From Prorocentrum cordatum (lineage: Eukaryota > Sar > Dinophyceae > Prorocentrales > Prorocentraceae), in NCBI GenBank assembly GCA_963575745.1, contig CAUYUJ010014178.1, positions 231,591 to 281,590 of the forward strand: a stretch of 50,000 nucleotides of DNA. The letters are read 5' to 3'. Shown here piece by piece: positions 20,486 to 31,251 of the stretch (positions within the stretch are counted from its first letter, which is position 1; each line of letters starts with the position of its first letter). A program made the translations under genes and the position numbers. The notes under the pieces were generated by a model that ran no database searches, was not told the DNA's origin, and saw only the letters and a list, made by a program, of their open reading frames with translations.

Positions 20486-21235
20486 CTTCGCCTCAAAACT
20501 CCTCCTCGCTGCAGGCGATTACCGATGGGCGATGGAGCAGGAGGCCCCTGAAGTGGCATCCTTGGCACTTTGTGCATGCTAAGCGACACGTTGGACACCA
20601 GCGAAAACGGTAGAGCGACAACCGAGGGCACAAATGAGCGGTGCGCGCGGCCCAGCGTCTAGCCGGGGCAGACCCGTCGGCCCTACGGGCCCTCCCCTTC
20701 CTTCCGCCAGGGCGCCCTCGAAGGCGCGAACTTATCCACGCTTCGCGCTTGGGCTCCGATTCCTCCTCTTCCTCCTCTTCTCCCATGGGGGGGCGGCGCG
20801 AGAGCGCGCAGTCGTTCGCGCTCCTCGCGCCTCGCGCAGCGCGAGAGCGCGAAGTCACGCGCCCCTCCTCGCCCGCTCATCGCCAAAGCCCCACATGGGG
20901 CTGGCAGTGGGTTCCACTGGCCCGCCCCTGTATCTATAGACACACATACGTCCACCTAGTGCTCACACTCTGTCTCTCCATTCCTTCGCCCCTTGTCCCT
21001 GCATCTTCCCCTGGCCACTGCATTCTCTCCGCTTTACGTCCACGTGGGCCTCATGCGCGATCCCATCTGGCCCCTACGAAGATCGTGCCCGAGCGCCCCC
21101 CGGGGGAGATGCCGCCGGCCGCCGCGCCCGCCGCCCCGGATGCCTCGGCCAGCGAGGAGGCTTTGCGCATGCCCTCGGTCGTTGTTTGTCGCGGTCGGTC
21201 CTGGCCGCCGCCGTCATTGCTGTCCTGGCCGTCCT
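20486..21235. other. Mixed GC-rich spacer, no gene seen
   Basis: Contains CGCG-rich stretches (20800-20870) with GAGAGCGCGAAG/CAGCGCGAGAG words and a less GC-rich interval at 20935-21060. No credible product. Confidence 0.5.
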
Positions 21236-21236
21236 G

Positions 21237-21318
<82 letters not shown>

Positions 21319-21336
21319 TCGTCGTCGTCGTCGTGG

Positions 21337-21390
<54 letters not shown>

Positions 21391-21475
21391 TTGCTGATGT
21401 TGATGTTGCTGATGTTGCTGATGTTGCTGTTGTTGCTGTTGTTGCTGTTGTTGTTGCTGCTCTTGTTGAATGTTA
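21236..21475. repeat. (GTC)n, (GCCGTC)n and (GTT)n compound microsatellite
   Basis: GTC triplets, then a run of CCGTCG hexamers (21255-21320), then (GTT)n with GCT and GAT interruptions. It ends in TGAATGTTAATTTCTAAACA, related to the sequence following other (GTT)n arrays here. Confidence 0.95.
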
Positions 21476-21850
21476 ATTTCTAAACAGTTATCATCAGTTA
21501 TCACTGTTGGACCCCTTACAGGCGCCCTGGCGCTCTCGCCGAGGCGCAGGCTGCATTTTCATTGAAATTGAGGCTCACTCTCAAGCGGTTTAGGGGGACC
21601 GCCCAAACCGGGCCCCCAACAACAACAAGGCTCCCGTTCGAGACTTCCTCCTCCTTTTTTGCTCAGGGCCGGTGCTCTTGCTCGCCGCCGAAAGCAGCCG
21701 TCTCAACAAAACCAGCGTTCCCGCTCGAGACTTCCTCCCGTTTTACCTTGGACAGGCGCGCTACTCTTTCTCTCATCGGCGCCGCCCCCCAGCAACAACA
21801 ACCCTTCCGCTCGAGACGTCCTCTCATTTTTACTCAAGGCGGTGCTGGCG
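21476..21850 (+). repeat. Module M3, partial copy 0
   Basis: After the (GTT)n array comes CTGTTGGACCCC, then imperfect repeats of about 50-70 bp with CAACAACAAGGCTCCCGTT, CGAGACTTCCTCC and TTTTGCTCAGGGC. The same repeated phrase, CGGCTCCCGC-TGAGACTTCC, occurs at 24365-24600 and 33645-33900. Confidence 0.75.
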
Positions 21851-22440
21851 CCCTTTTCTCCTCCTCCTCCTCCTCCTCCTCCTCCTCCTCTTCCTGCTCC
21901 TCCTCATCCTCCTTCTCCTCCTCCTTTTCCTTCTCCTCCTCCTCCTCCTCCTCCTCCTCCTCCTCTTCCTCCTCCTCCTCCTCCTCCTCCTCCTCCTCCT
22001 CCTCCTCCCTCCCCCCCCATCCCTCCTCTTCCTCCCTGTTCCTTCCTCCACCCCGTCCTCTTCTCCCTCCTCCCTCCTCCGTCCTCCGTCCCTCTTTCCT
22101 CCCTCCTCCTCCCTCCCTCCTCCTCCCTCCCCTTCCTCCTCTCCTCCTCGTCCTCCCTCCTCCTCTTCTCCTCCTCCTCCTCCTCTTCTCTCCTCCTCCC
22201 TCCTCCCCTCCTCTTCCTCCTCCTCCTTTCCCCTCTCTCTTTCTCCATCTTCCTCCCTCCACCCCCTCCTCTTCTCCCTCCTCCCTCCTCCCTCTCCCGT
22301 CCCTCTTTCCTCCCTCCTCCCCCCTCCTCCTCACTCCTCCTTTCCCTTTCGTTCCCCTTGTCTCCTCCCTCCTCCTGCCTCCCTCCTCCCTCCTCCCTCT
22401 TCCCTTCCCTTTTCGTCCTCCCTCGTCGCTCCCGTTTGAT
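21851..22440. repeat. (TCC)n array, pure then degenerate
   Basis: About 590 bp of TCC triplets with CCCT and CTT variants. The segment CTCCCTCCTCC-GTCC-CTCTTTCCTCC appears twice (about 22065-22110 and 22270-22320), suggesting a local duplication. Confidence 0.95.
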
Positions 22441-23160
22441 ACTTTCTCGCCTTTTACTCAAGACTGGGGCCCTCTTTTCGGCATCGCTTCTGTGGGGCTT
22501 CCAAGAACCCCTGTTGAACCTGATGTATTAAATAACTATCGTTTCTGGAGTGTATAGATGATGTGGAGGAAGAGGAGGAGAAGAAGGAGGACGGATGACT
22601 TCCAGGGACTCCAAGGATCGAGGGTCGAAGGGTTGACTTCAGGGATTCCTTGACAGGGTGCGGAGGGGCAGGTGGAGGATGCGAGCATGGGAGCGGCAGC
22701 GCCTGGGGGCGTGAACGTTCAGTGTCACGCGCCGAAGCCGCAGGATGGTGGCGCAACAGTTCGAAAGAGGAGCAATTTACCTCGTACTCGGAGGTACTGC
22801 TACTACAACTACTCCTTCTTCCTCCCCCTCCTCCTCCTCCTCCTCTTCCTCCTCCTCCCTCCTCCTCCTCCTCCTCCTCCTCCTCCTTCTTTCCCTCTTC
22901 CTCTCCCTCATCTTCCCTCCCCTCCTTGTCCTCTTCCTCCTCCGAGACGCGGGGCGTGTGCAAGGCGATTGCGATGGCGATATGCCACCCGAACTGTGGA
23001 CGACGAAGTTCCTCGGGAGAGGTGGTGGCAACACTTTCTTGGGCGGGAGATCTACGCGAGGGGAGGTCGGGCCCCGCGTGCCAGAACAATCCCCCCTGAT
23101 GGGGCGTGGCGCCCAGAAGCATGCATGTGACGTGTGGAAGCATGGCGCACGATGGCAACA
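22441..23160. other. Spacer with a (CCT)n tract, no gene seen
   Basis: Contains GA-rich sequence (22560-22600), a direct repeat of GACTTCAGGGA-type words, and a CCT-rich tract at about 22815-22945. Short frames only. Confidence 0.5.
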
Positions 23161-23191
23161 TGATTGTTGTTGTCGCTGCTGTTGTTGCGGC

Positions 23192-23234
<43 letters not shown>

Positions 23235-23380
23235 CTTGTTGTTGTTGTGGTTGCGGTTGTGGTTGTGGTGGTTGTTGTTGTTGTTGATGTTGTTGTTAGT
23301 GTTGTTATTGTTGTTGTTGTTGTTTTTGCTGTTGTTGCTGTTGTTGTTGTTGTTGTTGTTGTTGGTGTTGTTGTTGTTGT
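23161..23380. repeat. (GTT)n array with GCT/GGT interruptions
   Basis: Preceded by AACATGATTG and followed by TGAACATTATTAGTTCTAAA. The same pre- and post-sequence types flank other (GTT)n arrays in the window. Confidence 0.95.
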
Positions 23381-23879
23381 TGAACATTATTAGTTCTAAA
23401 GAATAATTATTGTTGGGGCCCCTGGTGCACGACCCCCCCGCCGCGCCTAGGCCGCAGCCTCATTTTCATCATTTTCGTGAGGAAGTCTCAGGCAAAACGG
23501 GGGAGTCCGGATCCGGTTGTGTTGTTACGATCGGTTTTCCCTTGCAAAAAATTAGCTAAAGTGGACATTTCTTGTTCTAACATAACCAAACTTCAAGAAT
23601 CCCTTGCAAAAAATAAGGTAAAGTGGACATTCGCGCGCGCAAGACGAAATCCTTCCAAAACCTTAGTTTTCGTAGCGATTTTAACATAAAAACATCAAAA
23701 AACCAATGGTTTTTCAAAAAAAAATGTCAAAATTTCATCCCGCGCGCTCTTGCGGATTCGTAGGAAACCCAACACTTTTTAAACATTTCTGTCAAACGGG
23801 CTTTTGCGAGCAACTTTTTCGAACTTCTGCAACAACGGTTGCGCACCTGCCAGGGCCATCATCCCTGTCAAATAATACC
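23381..23879 (+). repeat. Module M1, copy 1
   Basis: TGAACATTATT, CTAAAGAATAATTATTGTTGG, GCCGCGCCTAGGCCGCAG, TTTTCATCATTTT, then CCCTTGCAAAAAAT, AAAGTGGACATT, CGCAAGACGAAATCCTTCC, TTTTAACATAAAAACATC and GCGCGCTCTTGCGGATTC. It matches 28996-29500 almost word for word. The part after CCCTTGCAAAAA is itself a repeat. No gene. Confidence 0.93.
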
Positions 23880-24138
23880 ATGCGGGACACATTCGTTTTT
23901 TCTTCGCGCGCGCACGCCGTCGTCGTCGGCCGCGGGGCCCTGAATAGTAGCCACGGTCGTCCGCATGCCACGAAGTGAAGTGTCCGAACGTCATAGGGCG
24001 GGAAGCTGGGTGTGGGTGGTGGCGAAGAGTCGTTTGGAAATTTGGTAGAGCTTGAACCGGCCCCCCCACAAAGTGGGGGTATTGCCCGCCTCCTATGAAA
24101 ACCCTGGCACTGGTGAGAACGGAGTGTCCCCACGTGCT
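23880..24138 (+). repeat. Module M2, copy 1
   Basis: Starts ATGCGGGACACAT and contains GCCACGAAGTGAAGTGTCC, GTCATAGGGCGGGAAGCTGG, TTTGGTAGAGCTTG, AAGTGGGGGTATTG and ATGAAAACCCTGGCACTGG. It is matched at 33133-33392. Here it follows M1 directly. Confidence 0.93.
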
Positions 24139-24142
24139 AGTA

Positions 24143-24190
<48 letters not shown>

Positions 24191-24222
24191 AGTGTTGTTG
24201 TTGTTGTTGTTGTTGTTGTTTA
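24139..24222. repeat. (GTT)n array
   Basis: Pure GTT except for one GTTAGT. It joins modules M2 and M3. Confidence 0.97.
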
Positions 24223-25500
24223 ATTCCCAAGATTAAAGAATATGCACTGTTGCCCCCCTCCGGTGACCATTGTGCATGTTCAGTTGAAGCACCCCCCCCG
24301 GGGCTCGCACCCGGTTTTTTACCAGGAAAGTCACGGGGCTCAAACTTGGCCCCTGGCCCCTGGATTGCAGCAACAACGGCTCCCGCCTGAGACTTCCTCA
24401 CGCATTAGCCAGGGCCCCCGCTCCCGACTGAGGCCTCCATGCATTTTACTCTGGAATCGCGCTCTCGCCTTGGATTTCCTTATAACTTACGCAGGAATCG
24501 TTCTCTCGGCGTTCTGGACTTGCGCTTTTGTTGTTCTGGCAATTCATTTAGAAATCGCGCTCTTGCGTTGGAGTTCCGCGCAATTTTCTTAAGCGCCGCA
24601 CTCCCGACACTCAGGCACCCAGGAGGCGCGCTCACGCTTTGGATTGCCCCATGGCTTACTTAGGAATCGGGGTATCGCTGCCCTTCGTGGCCCTGTTGCA
24701 GCCCTTCGTGGCCCCGTTGTTGCCGTTCGTGGACCCGTTGCAGCCCTTCGTGGGCCCCTCGCTGTTTTTCGTGGCCCCATTGCAGCCCTTCGTGGCCCCG
24801 TCGCTGCCTTCGTGCACCCGTTGCAGCCTTTCGTGGCCCCCTCGTTGCTTTTCGTGGCCCCATTGCAGCCCTTCGTGGCCCCCTCGCTGCCCTTCGTGGC
24901 CCCGTTGCAGCCCTTCGTGGCCGCTTCGCTGCCCTTCGTGGCCCCGTTGCAGCCCTTCGTGGACCCCTTGCTGCCCTTCGTGGCCCCGTTGCAGTACAGC
25001 CCTTCGCGGCCACCTCGGGGTCCTCGTCGTGGCCCCACATATGGATTCCCTTCGTGGCCCCCGCTCGTTCACGGTCGTCGTGGCCCCATATGCATGCGCT
25101 TCGTGGCCCCCGCTGTCGCCCGTCGTGGCCCCCTCGCTGCCTTTCGTGGCCCCCGTTGCTGCCCTCAGTGGTTCCGTCCTTGCCTTCTGTAGCCCACTAT
25201 ACCTATGCCTTTCGTGGCCTCTGCTCGTTTGCGCCCGTCGTGGCCCCATATGCATGCCCTTCGTGGCCCCGCTGTCGCCCTTTGTGGCCCCCTCGCTGTC
25301 CTGCGTGGCCCCGTTGCTACCTTCAGTGGCCCCGTCTTTGCCCTCTGTGGTCCCGCATTATCTACCCTTCGTGGCCCCCGCTCGTTCGCGCCCGTCGTGG
25401 CCCCACACGCATGCCATTCGTGGCCCAGGTGTCGCCCTTCGTGGCCCTTTGATTGCCCTTCGCGGCCCCGCTGTCGCTCTCGCTCTCGCTCTCGCTTTTA

Positions 25501-25535
<35 letters not shown>

Positions 25536-25747
25536 GGTCGGTCCCCTGTCCGTCCCTCTTGGGGTCGGGCTGCCGCCGATAAGCGCTTCCGCTGGCCAGG
25601 CCGACGGTCCGCGGCCGCCCCGCCGCTTGCCGGGGCCCGACCTGCAGGGAAGAAAGATCGATCCCCCAACAGGGGCACAATCGAAGACGACGAGCGCGGG
25701 TATCGAGGGTTTTTGGGTGTCACTCGAACAGATAAGAGCGAAGCGTT
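24223..25747 (+). repeat. Module M3, copy 1
   Basis: Begins TTCCCAAGATTAAAGAATATG and GCACCCCCCCCGGGGCTCGC. It then has tandem phrases with CGGCTCCCGCCTGAGACTTC, a long minisatellite, a (TCG)n run, and GGTCCCCTGTCCGTCCCTCT, CTGGCCAGGCCGACGGTCCG, GCGGGTATCGAGGGTTT. The same succession is at 33491-35052. Frames through it are open only because the units contain few stops. Confidence 0.92.
24680..25470 (+). repeat. CCTTCGTGGCCCC minisatellite
   Basis: Units of about 20-24 bp built around CCCTTCGTGGCCCCGTTGCAG, with variants ending in CTCGCTG or ATATGCATG. About 30 units are visible. Its homologue is at 33955-34725. The deduced Ala/Thr/Lys/Gly-rich repeat peptides on the other strand are a by-product. 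Confidence 0.95.
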
Positions 25748-25805
25748 TTAACATGTTTGTTGTTGGTACAGTTGTTGTTGTTGTTGTTGTTGTTGGTGTT
25801 GTTGG

Positions 25806-25852
<47 letters not shown>

Positions 25853-25892
25853 TTGTTGTTGGTGTTGTTGTCGTTGTTATTGTTGCTGTTGC

Positions 25893-25934
<42 letters not shown>

Positions 25935-25940
25935 GATTGT
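25748..25940. repeat. (GTT)n array with GGT, GCT and TTT interruptions
   Basis: Follows AGCGTTTTAACATG at the end of M3 copy 1, and is followed by remnants of a LINE. Confidence 0.95.
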
Positions 25941-26049
25941 CTTTTGATATTGTCTTGTTGTCGTCGTCATCGCCCTCCACCTCCTGCTGCTTCGCCTCAT
26001 CCTCCTCTTCATCCTCTGGTGCCTCAGCTGGTGTGCTCTCAGGATCTCT

Positions 26050-26520
26050 GCGGCTTGCACGCCTCGCGCCAAGATGGATGACGAAGAGGACGACGGAGTG
26101 TACGCGCAGATGGATAACTACTGCCAGGACTCCCACAACAGCTAGTACATGCGCGTGGCCGCTGGGGAGTTCAAGGCGAACGTTGGGCTGTGGAAAGATC
26201 ACGATGACGTGGGGCTCATCGGCAATAACCCTACGGCGGCCAGAAACGAGAGAGGGTGCGCGGTCGTTCATGGGCGCATGGTGAACCACATGGTAGTTTC
26301 AAGTTCCTTCGGGGCCAATGCCGAGGAAGATGTCTGGACTGTCCGGAGCGACGAGCGCCGCGCCTAGCTGAAATACGTTTTGGCGGGCTTTGGCCTGAGA
26401 TCCCACATCGTGCCATTTTATGGGGATGCATGTGCAGGCTTTGCTTCAGGCCACAGACTCAGCATATTGAAATGTGCCTTCAGACCCAGCATGCCGAGGA
26501 GGAAAAGAAGGATGACACGC
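26050..26520 (+). pseudogene. LINE-2 endonuclease remnant
   Basis: Two frames give DEEDDGVYAQMDNYCQDS, a TAG (26142-26144), then YMRVAAGEFKANVGLWKD, HDDVGLIGN, ARNERGCAVVHGRMVNHM and AEEDVWTVRS, followed after a stop by LKYVLAGFGLRSHIV and RLSILKCAF. The pattern GDFNA.vG, HDD.GLIGN, ARNERG, SDHR is that of exonuclease-endonuclease-phosphatase domains of LINEs. The key GDFN here is GEFK, so the metal-binding Asp is lost. The enzyme would have nicked target DNA. Confidence 0.65.
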
Positions 26521-26949
26521 AGACGTGGTCGGTGGAACATGCGACCCTTCATGTCGCAGCGTTGGAAGCTGCACTGGAAGACGTCGGTTGAGGGATATGC
26601 GACGCAGCGCAGAGGGTCGGCAACATCAACCGCTGCTTGCGGGAAGCCGCGCAGCAAGATACACGAGGCACCCGGGATGCATATTGTCTTTTGCACCAGC
26701 GCTTTTACATGTATTCCCATATGCAATCGTTGCGCCATCAGAGACGGAATCTGCGTCGATATCATGTGGATCCCCACGATAACTATGCAGCTGCAGCGAA
26801 TCAAGCTGGGCACGACTGTGCAGAAACTGATCCGGGAGAAACAAAGCGCCGAGCGCCTAAATAGATCGTGTGCTCCCGGATTTCCGCGGCCTCAAAAGGT
26901 TTACCAATCAGATTTGCAAATACAGGACACCACATCTTCGGCATTGAAG

Positions 26950-28042
26950 GACAAGGGCGGGGCTGCGCACCACGTCAAGCAAGCCATCGCGGATGTGTCC
27001 GCGAAGTTCTACGCGAAAGCCTCTACGAGACGACGAGGGTTGCTTGTAGAGAGGCCCTGTGCGAAGCTGTTGGTGAAAAGGTCCATGAGTTCACAGCCGG
27101 CGAGCTTGATGATGCGACCAGACAGATGAAGAACGGTAGGTCGGGGACGTTTCTGGTATATGCGCGAATATGTGGGATGTTGAGTGCCGTATGTTGCTGG
27201 ACCTCGTGCTGGAGAGTTCCAATGTTATTCCCAACGCGTCCTAGGGTATACCCAAAGACTGGCGGACCGATCGGTTTACAGAGTTGCACGACGCTCCCAT
27301 CAAATTACCGCCCCGTCGCCAATCCTTGCCATCCCGCACGCATTGTGCAGCCGGTTGTTGCGCGGAAGGCTAGGTGGAATCATAGCTTGGGGGCAATGTG
27401 TCGACGAGGCTGCTTATAGGCCAGGCTTCATGCAGCACCGTCGACCACCTGCTGTGCACGATTTTCTTTTTTCGCGGGGAGCAGGGGCTACAACGCTGAA
27501 CTCTGGGTCGGCATGGTGGACTTCGAAAAATCATGCAACACGATTCACGACGCGTTGTTGGCAGCGCTGCGCGAGCAAAAGATCCCGCACTCTTTTGCCT
27601 GCCTCCTGGAGAGGCTCTGCGCAAAATGAAGGGCTATCGTGATGGCCAGGGCAAGCAGCGTGCAATTTGACAAGTCGAGGGGTCTAACAGGGCGACCCTG
27701 ACAGCACCTATTTGTTCACCGTTGTAATGAAGGCAGTCTTCAGGAATCTAAAGGCAATACGGGAGCGCTTGAACAAACGCCGTGAAGGGCCGTACTACGG
27801 CATCGCCGTGATCATCCCCTGAAATGCCGCTCGCGAACCTGCGCTTCGCGGATGGCGTCTTATTGCTGGGCACGAATAAGAGAGACGTGACCAACATGAT
27901 CGTTGAGCCGGAGACAGAAGCATGGAAGTACGGCCTCCAAGCACATGGAGAAAACGGTGGCAATCCCGAATGCTCATCCACGACCGTTAGCACACGATGC
28001 ATGGGGCATGACGTCCGGGTCCTACAACGAGGGGGGGTCATA

Positions 28043-28091
<49 letters not shown>

Positions 28092-28480
28092 GCTGGAAGT
28101 TCAATTTCGGCATTTGCCATGGGACCGAGCTTATGCATCACATATATGCGGGATGGTCAGTATTCTCCCGGTTGAAAAGATGTTCTAGGCCAGCGGCGGC
28201 TATTTTCTGCGGCACCGATGCCATTAATTCTACGCGTGCGTCGTCCCGATTGTGCATGCAGCAGGAACGTTGGACGCCGTTGGACGCGGGCCAGACGAAG
28301 CGTGGGCACTCTACATCCAACGTGCCACGCATATCAGCGAAGAGCTCGCTTCCAGGTTCGGAGTGTAAGACCGAATCGTGCTGTTCAGCAGGGCGAAGAG
28401 GACGCTGAGCAGCAATATCTCCGCTTGCGCAGACAGCTGGTGGAGTGTGAGAGCGTTTCGCTGGACTGCGTGGCATAGGG
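26950..28480 (+). pseudogene. LINE-2 reverse transcriptase remnant
   Basis: Pieces in changing frames: EALCEAVGEKVHEFTAGELD (about 27050), LPSNYRPVANPCHPARIVQ (27290), DEAAYRPGF (27400), VGMVDFEKSCNTIHDALLAA (about 27510; motif A), VQFDKSRGLTGRP (27665), and PLANLRFADGVLLLGTNK (27825-27880). The motif C position reads FADG (Gly codon 27854-27856) in place of FADD. A (TA)n run separates DVRVLQRGG from WKFNFGICHGTELMHHI and stays open only by chance. The enzyme is dead. Confidence 0.75.
28041..28088. repeat. (TA)n inside LINE-2
   Basis: About 22 TA units bracketed by ATATATG on both sides, replacing a few residues of the RT downstream region. Confidence 0.97.
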
Positions 28481-28540
28481 TTCCAGCCGCGAGATCACGC
28501 GACAGCCAGCACAAACGCTGCACCGACGCCCTAAGGGGAT

Positions 28541-28602
<62 letters not shown>

Positions 28603-28950
28603 GGTGGTGGTGGTGGTGGTGGTGGTGGTGGTGGTGGTGGTGGTGGTGGTGGTGGTGGTGGTAGTAGTAGTAGTAGTAGTGGTAGTCGTGGTGGTGGTGG
28701 TGGTGGTGGTAGTAGTTGTTGTGGTTGTGGTTGTTGTTGTTGTTGTGGTCGCTGTTGTGGTTGTTGTTGTTGTGGTTGTGGTTGTTTTTGTTGTGGTTGT
28801 GGTTGTGGTTGTGGTTGTGGTTGTTGTTATTGCTATTGTTGTTATTGTTGTTGTGGTTTATGTCGCTGTTGTTGCTGTTGGTCTTGTTGTTGTTCTTGTT
28901 GCTGTTGTTGTTTATGGTGTTGAGGTTGCTGTTGTTGTTTGTGTTGATGA

Positions 28951-28990
<40 letters not shown>

Positions 28991-28995
28991 GCTGT
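28541..28995. repeat. (TAG)n-(TGG)n-(TAG)n-(GTT)n compound microsatellite
   Basis: (GTA)n to about 28592, (GTG)n to about 28662, a short return to (GTA)n, (GTG)n, then mixed GTT/GGT/GCT and finally (GTT)n, ending at TGAACATTATTCCTTCTAAA, the start of M1 copy 2. Confidence 0.96.
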
Positions 28996-29650
28996 TGAAC
29001 ATTATTCCTTCTAAAGAATTATTATTGTTGGGACCCCTGGTGCGCGACCTCTGCGCCGCGCCTAGGCCGCAGCTACATTTTCATCATTTTTTCGCGAAAG
29101 CTTCAGAAAAGTGGATGAGCTCCGGATCCGGTTTTTTGTTGACGCTCGTTTTCCCTTGCAAAAAACAATAGAAAATGAAAATTCTTGTTTTTACTTGATC
29201 AAATTGCAAGAATCCCTTGCAAAAAATAAGGTAAAGTGGACATTCGTGCGCGCAAGACGAAATCCTTCCAAAACCTTAGGTTTCGTAACGATTTTAACAT
29301 AAAAACATCAAAAACCCAATGGTTTTCTCAGAAAAAATTGTCAAAATGTCCTTCCGCGCGCTCTTGCGGATTCCTAGGAAACCCACCAGATTTTAAACAT
29401 TTCTGTTAAAAGGGCCTTTGCGAGGAACCTTTTCAGGTGCTTCGACCTTCTGCAACAACGGTTGCGAGCCTACGAGGGCCACCATCCCTTGCAAAAAATG
29501 ACACGAAGTGCACATGCGCGCGGCCGCCGCGCGCGCGTGCCGAAATCCTGCCAAACATAATGTGATTTCAATAATTTCAAGATGCGATGTTCCGAAAACA
29601 TATGCAAACGCAAGACTTTCTCATCCGAAAAATATCAAAATCCACCCGCG
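28996..29650 (+). repeat. Module M1, copy 2, with an extra internal unit
   Basis: 28996-29480 matches M1 copy 1. From CCCTTGCAAAAAATGACACG (about 29487) another, more diverged unit follows, with CGCGCG, CGAAATCCTGCCAAA, AAATATCAAAAT and CGGGCTCTTCATG. The module thus has an inner tandem unit of about 250 bp. The M2 module expected next is absent here. Confidence 0.88.
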
Positions 29651-29669
29651 GGCTCTTCATGAATCTTTA

Positions 29670-29850
29670 AAACCCAAGATGGCCCCAAGAGGCGCTCAAG
29701 ATGGCCCCAAGAGGCGCCCATGAGGCCGCAAGAGGCGCCCAAGATGGTCCCAAGAGGCCCCAAGAGGACTCCAAGAGGCCCCCAAGAGGTTCCAAAGAGG
29801 CTCCAAGTTGGCTCCACGAGGCCCCCAAGATGGCCCCAGGGGCGGTGCTC
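29670..29850 (+). repeat. CCCAAGAGGC minisatellite
   Basis: Units of about 10-17 bp of the types CCCAAGATGGC and CCCAAGAGGC with GCTCC variants. A reverse-oriented, more degenerate relative is at 47290-47830. Confidence 0.85.
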
Positions 29851-30360
29851 AGTTGTATAGTGCATTGTGGCAGACTTTGGTGCCAAGCAGAACTGTATGA
29901 AAGAAGAGCCACCAGTAATGACTTACACACATATACACACACATGTAAACATTCGAGCTCGGTGCGCATAGCCATGCCTTTACACGCAGACGTGCACATA
30001 CACAGTCTCGTACACATATACACGTACGTTCGTCGAGACATGCACTGATATGTACGTATCCTCGTACTTACGCAAACACATACACTTGTACATAGAGACA
30101 CACACGTACTAACACATACAGACACACATACATCCCTGGATACACAAGTGTATCATCAAAGATGTGTTTTGCAAATGTGACCTCCGACACGCAAAACGGT
30201 CTCGCAAGTATAAAATGCTGGTAGCTGTCCAAAGTGTCTTCTCCGTCTTGTGAAGGATCGCGCTTGGCGACGACACGTTCTGCCTTACTTCCTGCAAGTT
30301 GGCGTAGTATCATATCTACTGTGCGTTTCAGGGCCCGCACGCGTCACGTGCATCGAGAAT
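29851..30360. other. Spacer with CACATATACACA-type words, no gene seen
   Basis: Contains a CA/TA-rich stretch (29920-30140) similar in style to the AT-rich island at 18605, then non-repetitive sequence (30150-30360) without a recognisable product. Confidence 0.5.
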
Positions 30361-30371
30361 CATGGGTATGG

Positions 30372-30413
30372 CAACGGCGACGGAGGCGGCGGCGGCGACG
30401 GCGAGGGTGACGG

Positions 30414-30450
<37 letters not shown>

Positions 30451-30605
30451 GTATCGTCCTCAGCCTCAGTCTCCGCCTGCCTCAGCACCAGCCTGCCTCA
30501 GCGTCGGCCTCAGCCTGTCTCAGCCTCAGCCTGCATCAGCTCAGCGTGTCCCAGCCTCAGCCTGCTCCAGCTTCAGCTTCACCCTCAGCCTCGGCCTCAG
30601 CCTGC
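30372..30605. repeat. (GGCGAC)n and CTCAGCCT minisatellites
   Basis: (GGCGAC)n hexamers to about 30450, then CTCAGC-rich units (CCTCAGCCTG) to about 30605. Confidence 0.9.
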
Positions 30606-31251
30606 GTGAGCCTCTTTTGCTCTCATGTCTATCATACGTTTCATGTGCTATACGTATCATACATGACACGGGGATGTGTGTCAAAACATGCCCCAGAAAT
30701 GTGACCAACTCTGGTGTGTATGTGTCCCATGGCTAGCAGACGTATCATGTGCAATATGTATCATGTGCAACACGGCTCACGTGTAATATGTGCTCCGAGG
30801 GCTTTCCCACGGAGTCGCCAGACCCATCTGGGGATCTTGGGAGGGCCTCCCAGGGCCCTGTGGTTATGTATTCTCTTTAGGCCTTCGGCCCCAGCCGCCA
30901 GACCTCTCTGGGTATCTGGGGGGTTCCCAGGGCCCGATTGTCTTAGTTTCTGTGACCCGATTCCCAGGGGAAGTTTATGAGGGCGTCTGGGGGGTTCCCA
31001 GGGGAAGTCTATGAGGCCTGTGGATTCAAATAAAAAGATGAAGTGAGTATGCCTGCTCTGGTCGCATGTGCGGCGGCGGACTTCGTCTTTCCGACGGCGC
31101 TCGCATGAGTGTTCTGCGTGTACGGTCGTATGGACTTTGGCATTTGGGCACATGTATGCGGTTCGCTTCTGTTTGTACGTAGCGGTTTCTGCTCAAGCCG
31201 CTTACTGTATATCGCGAGATCGTATTCACCTCCATATTGCCGGCCTTCCGT
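30606..31251. other. Upstream region of the 318-aa ORF, no gene seen
   Basis: Contains ACGTATCAT and GTGTAATATG words and a thrice-repeated TCTGGGGGGTTCCCAGGG-type phrase (about 30909, 30990 and a variant at 30825). No TATA-type or other promoter motif can be assigned. CTTCCCAG directly before the ATG at 31264 resembles a 3' splice site. Confidence 0.5.

Larger units (their letters stand above)
26030..28480 (+). mobile_element. Degenerate LINE-2 of this window (endonuclease and RT remnants)
   Basis: Endonuclease-like sequence (26050-26520) is followed by RT sequence (26950-28150) in the same direction, scattered over all three frames with many stops. It is less GC-rich than the other LINEs and of a different type, with an LRFAD-type RT motif. 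A (TA)n run is inserted at 28041-28088. The element lies between (GTT)n and (TAG)n arrays. 3' of about 28200 only weak coding similarity remains. Confidence 0.75.

Noticed and set aside
21562-22557. Ser/Leu/Pro-rich frames of about 250-330 codons
   Set aside because: They are generated by the (TCC)n array at 21851-22440; opposite-strand Glu/Arg/Gly frames are equally open.
24639-25751. Open frames of 120-370 codons through the CCTTCGTGGCCCC minisatellite on both strands
   Set aside because: The repeat unit simply lacks stops. All frames on both strands stay open, and the same happens at 33840-35123.
31237-31251. Upstream extension of the 318-aa ORF
   Set aside because: The added codons rest on a TTG start; ATG at 31252 or 31264 is more plausible in a eukaryote.
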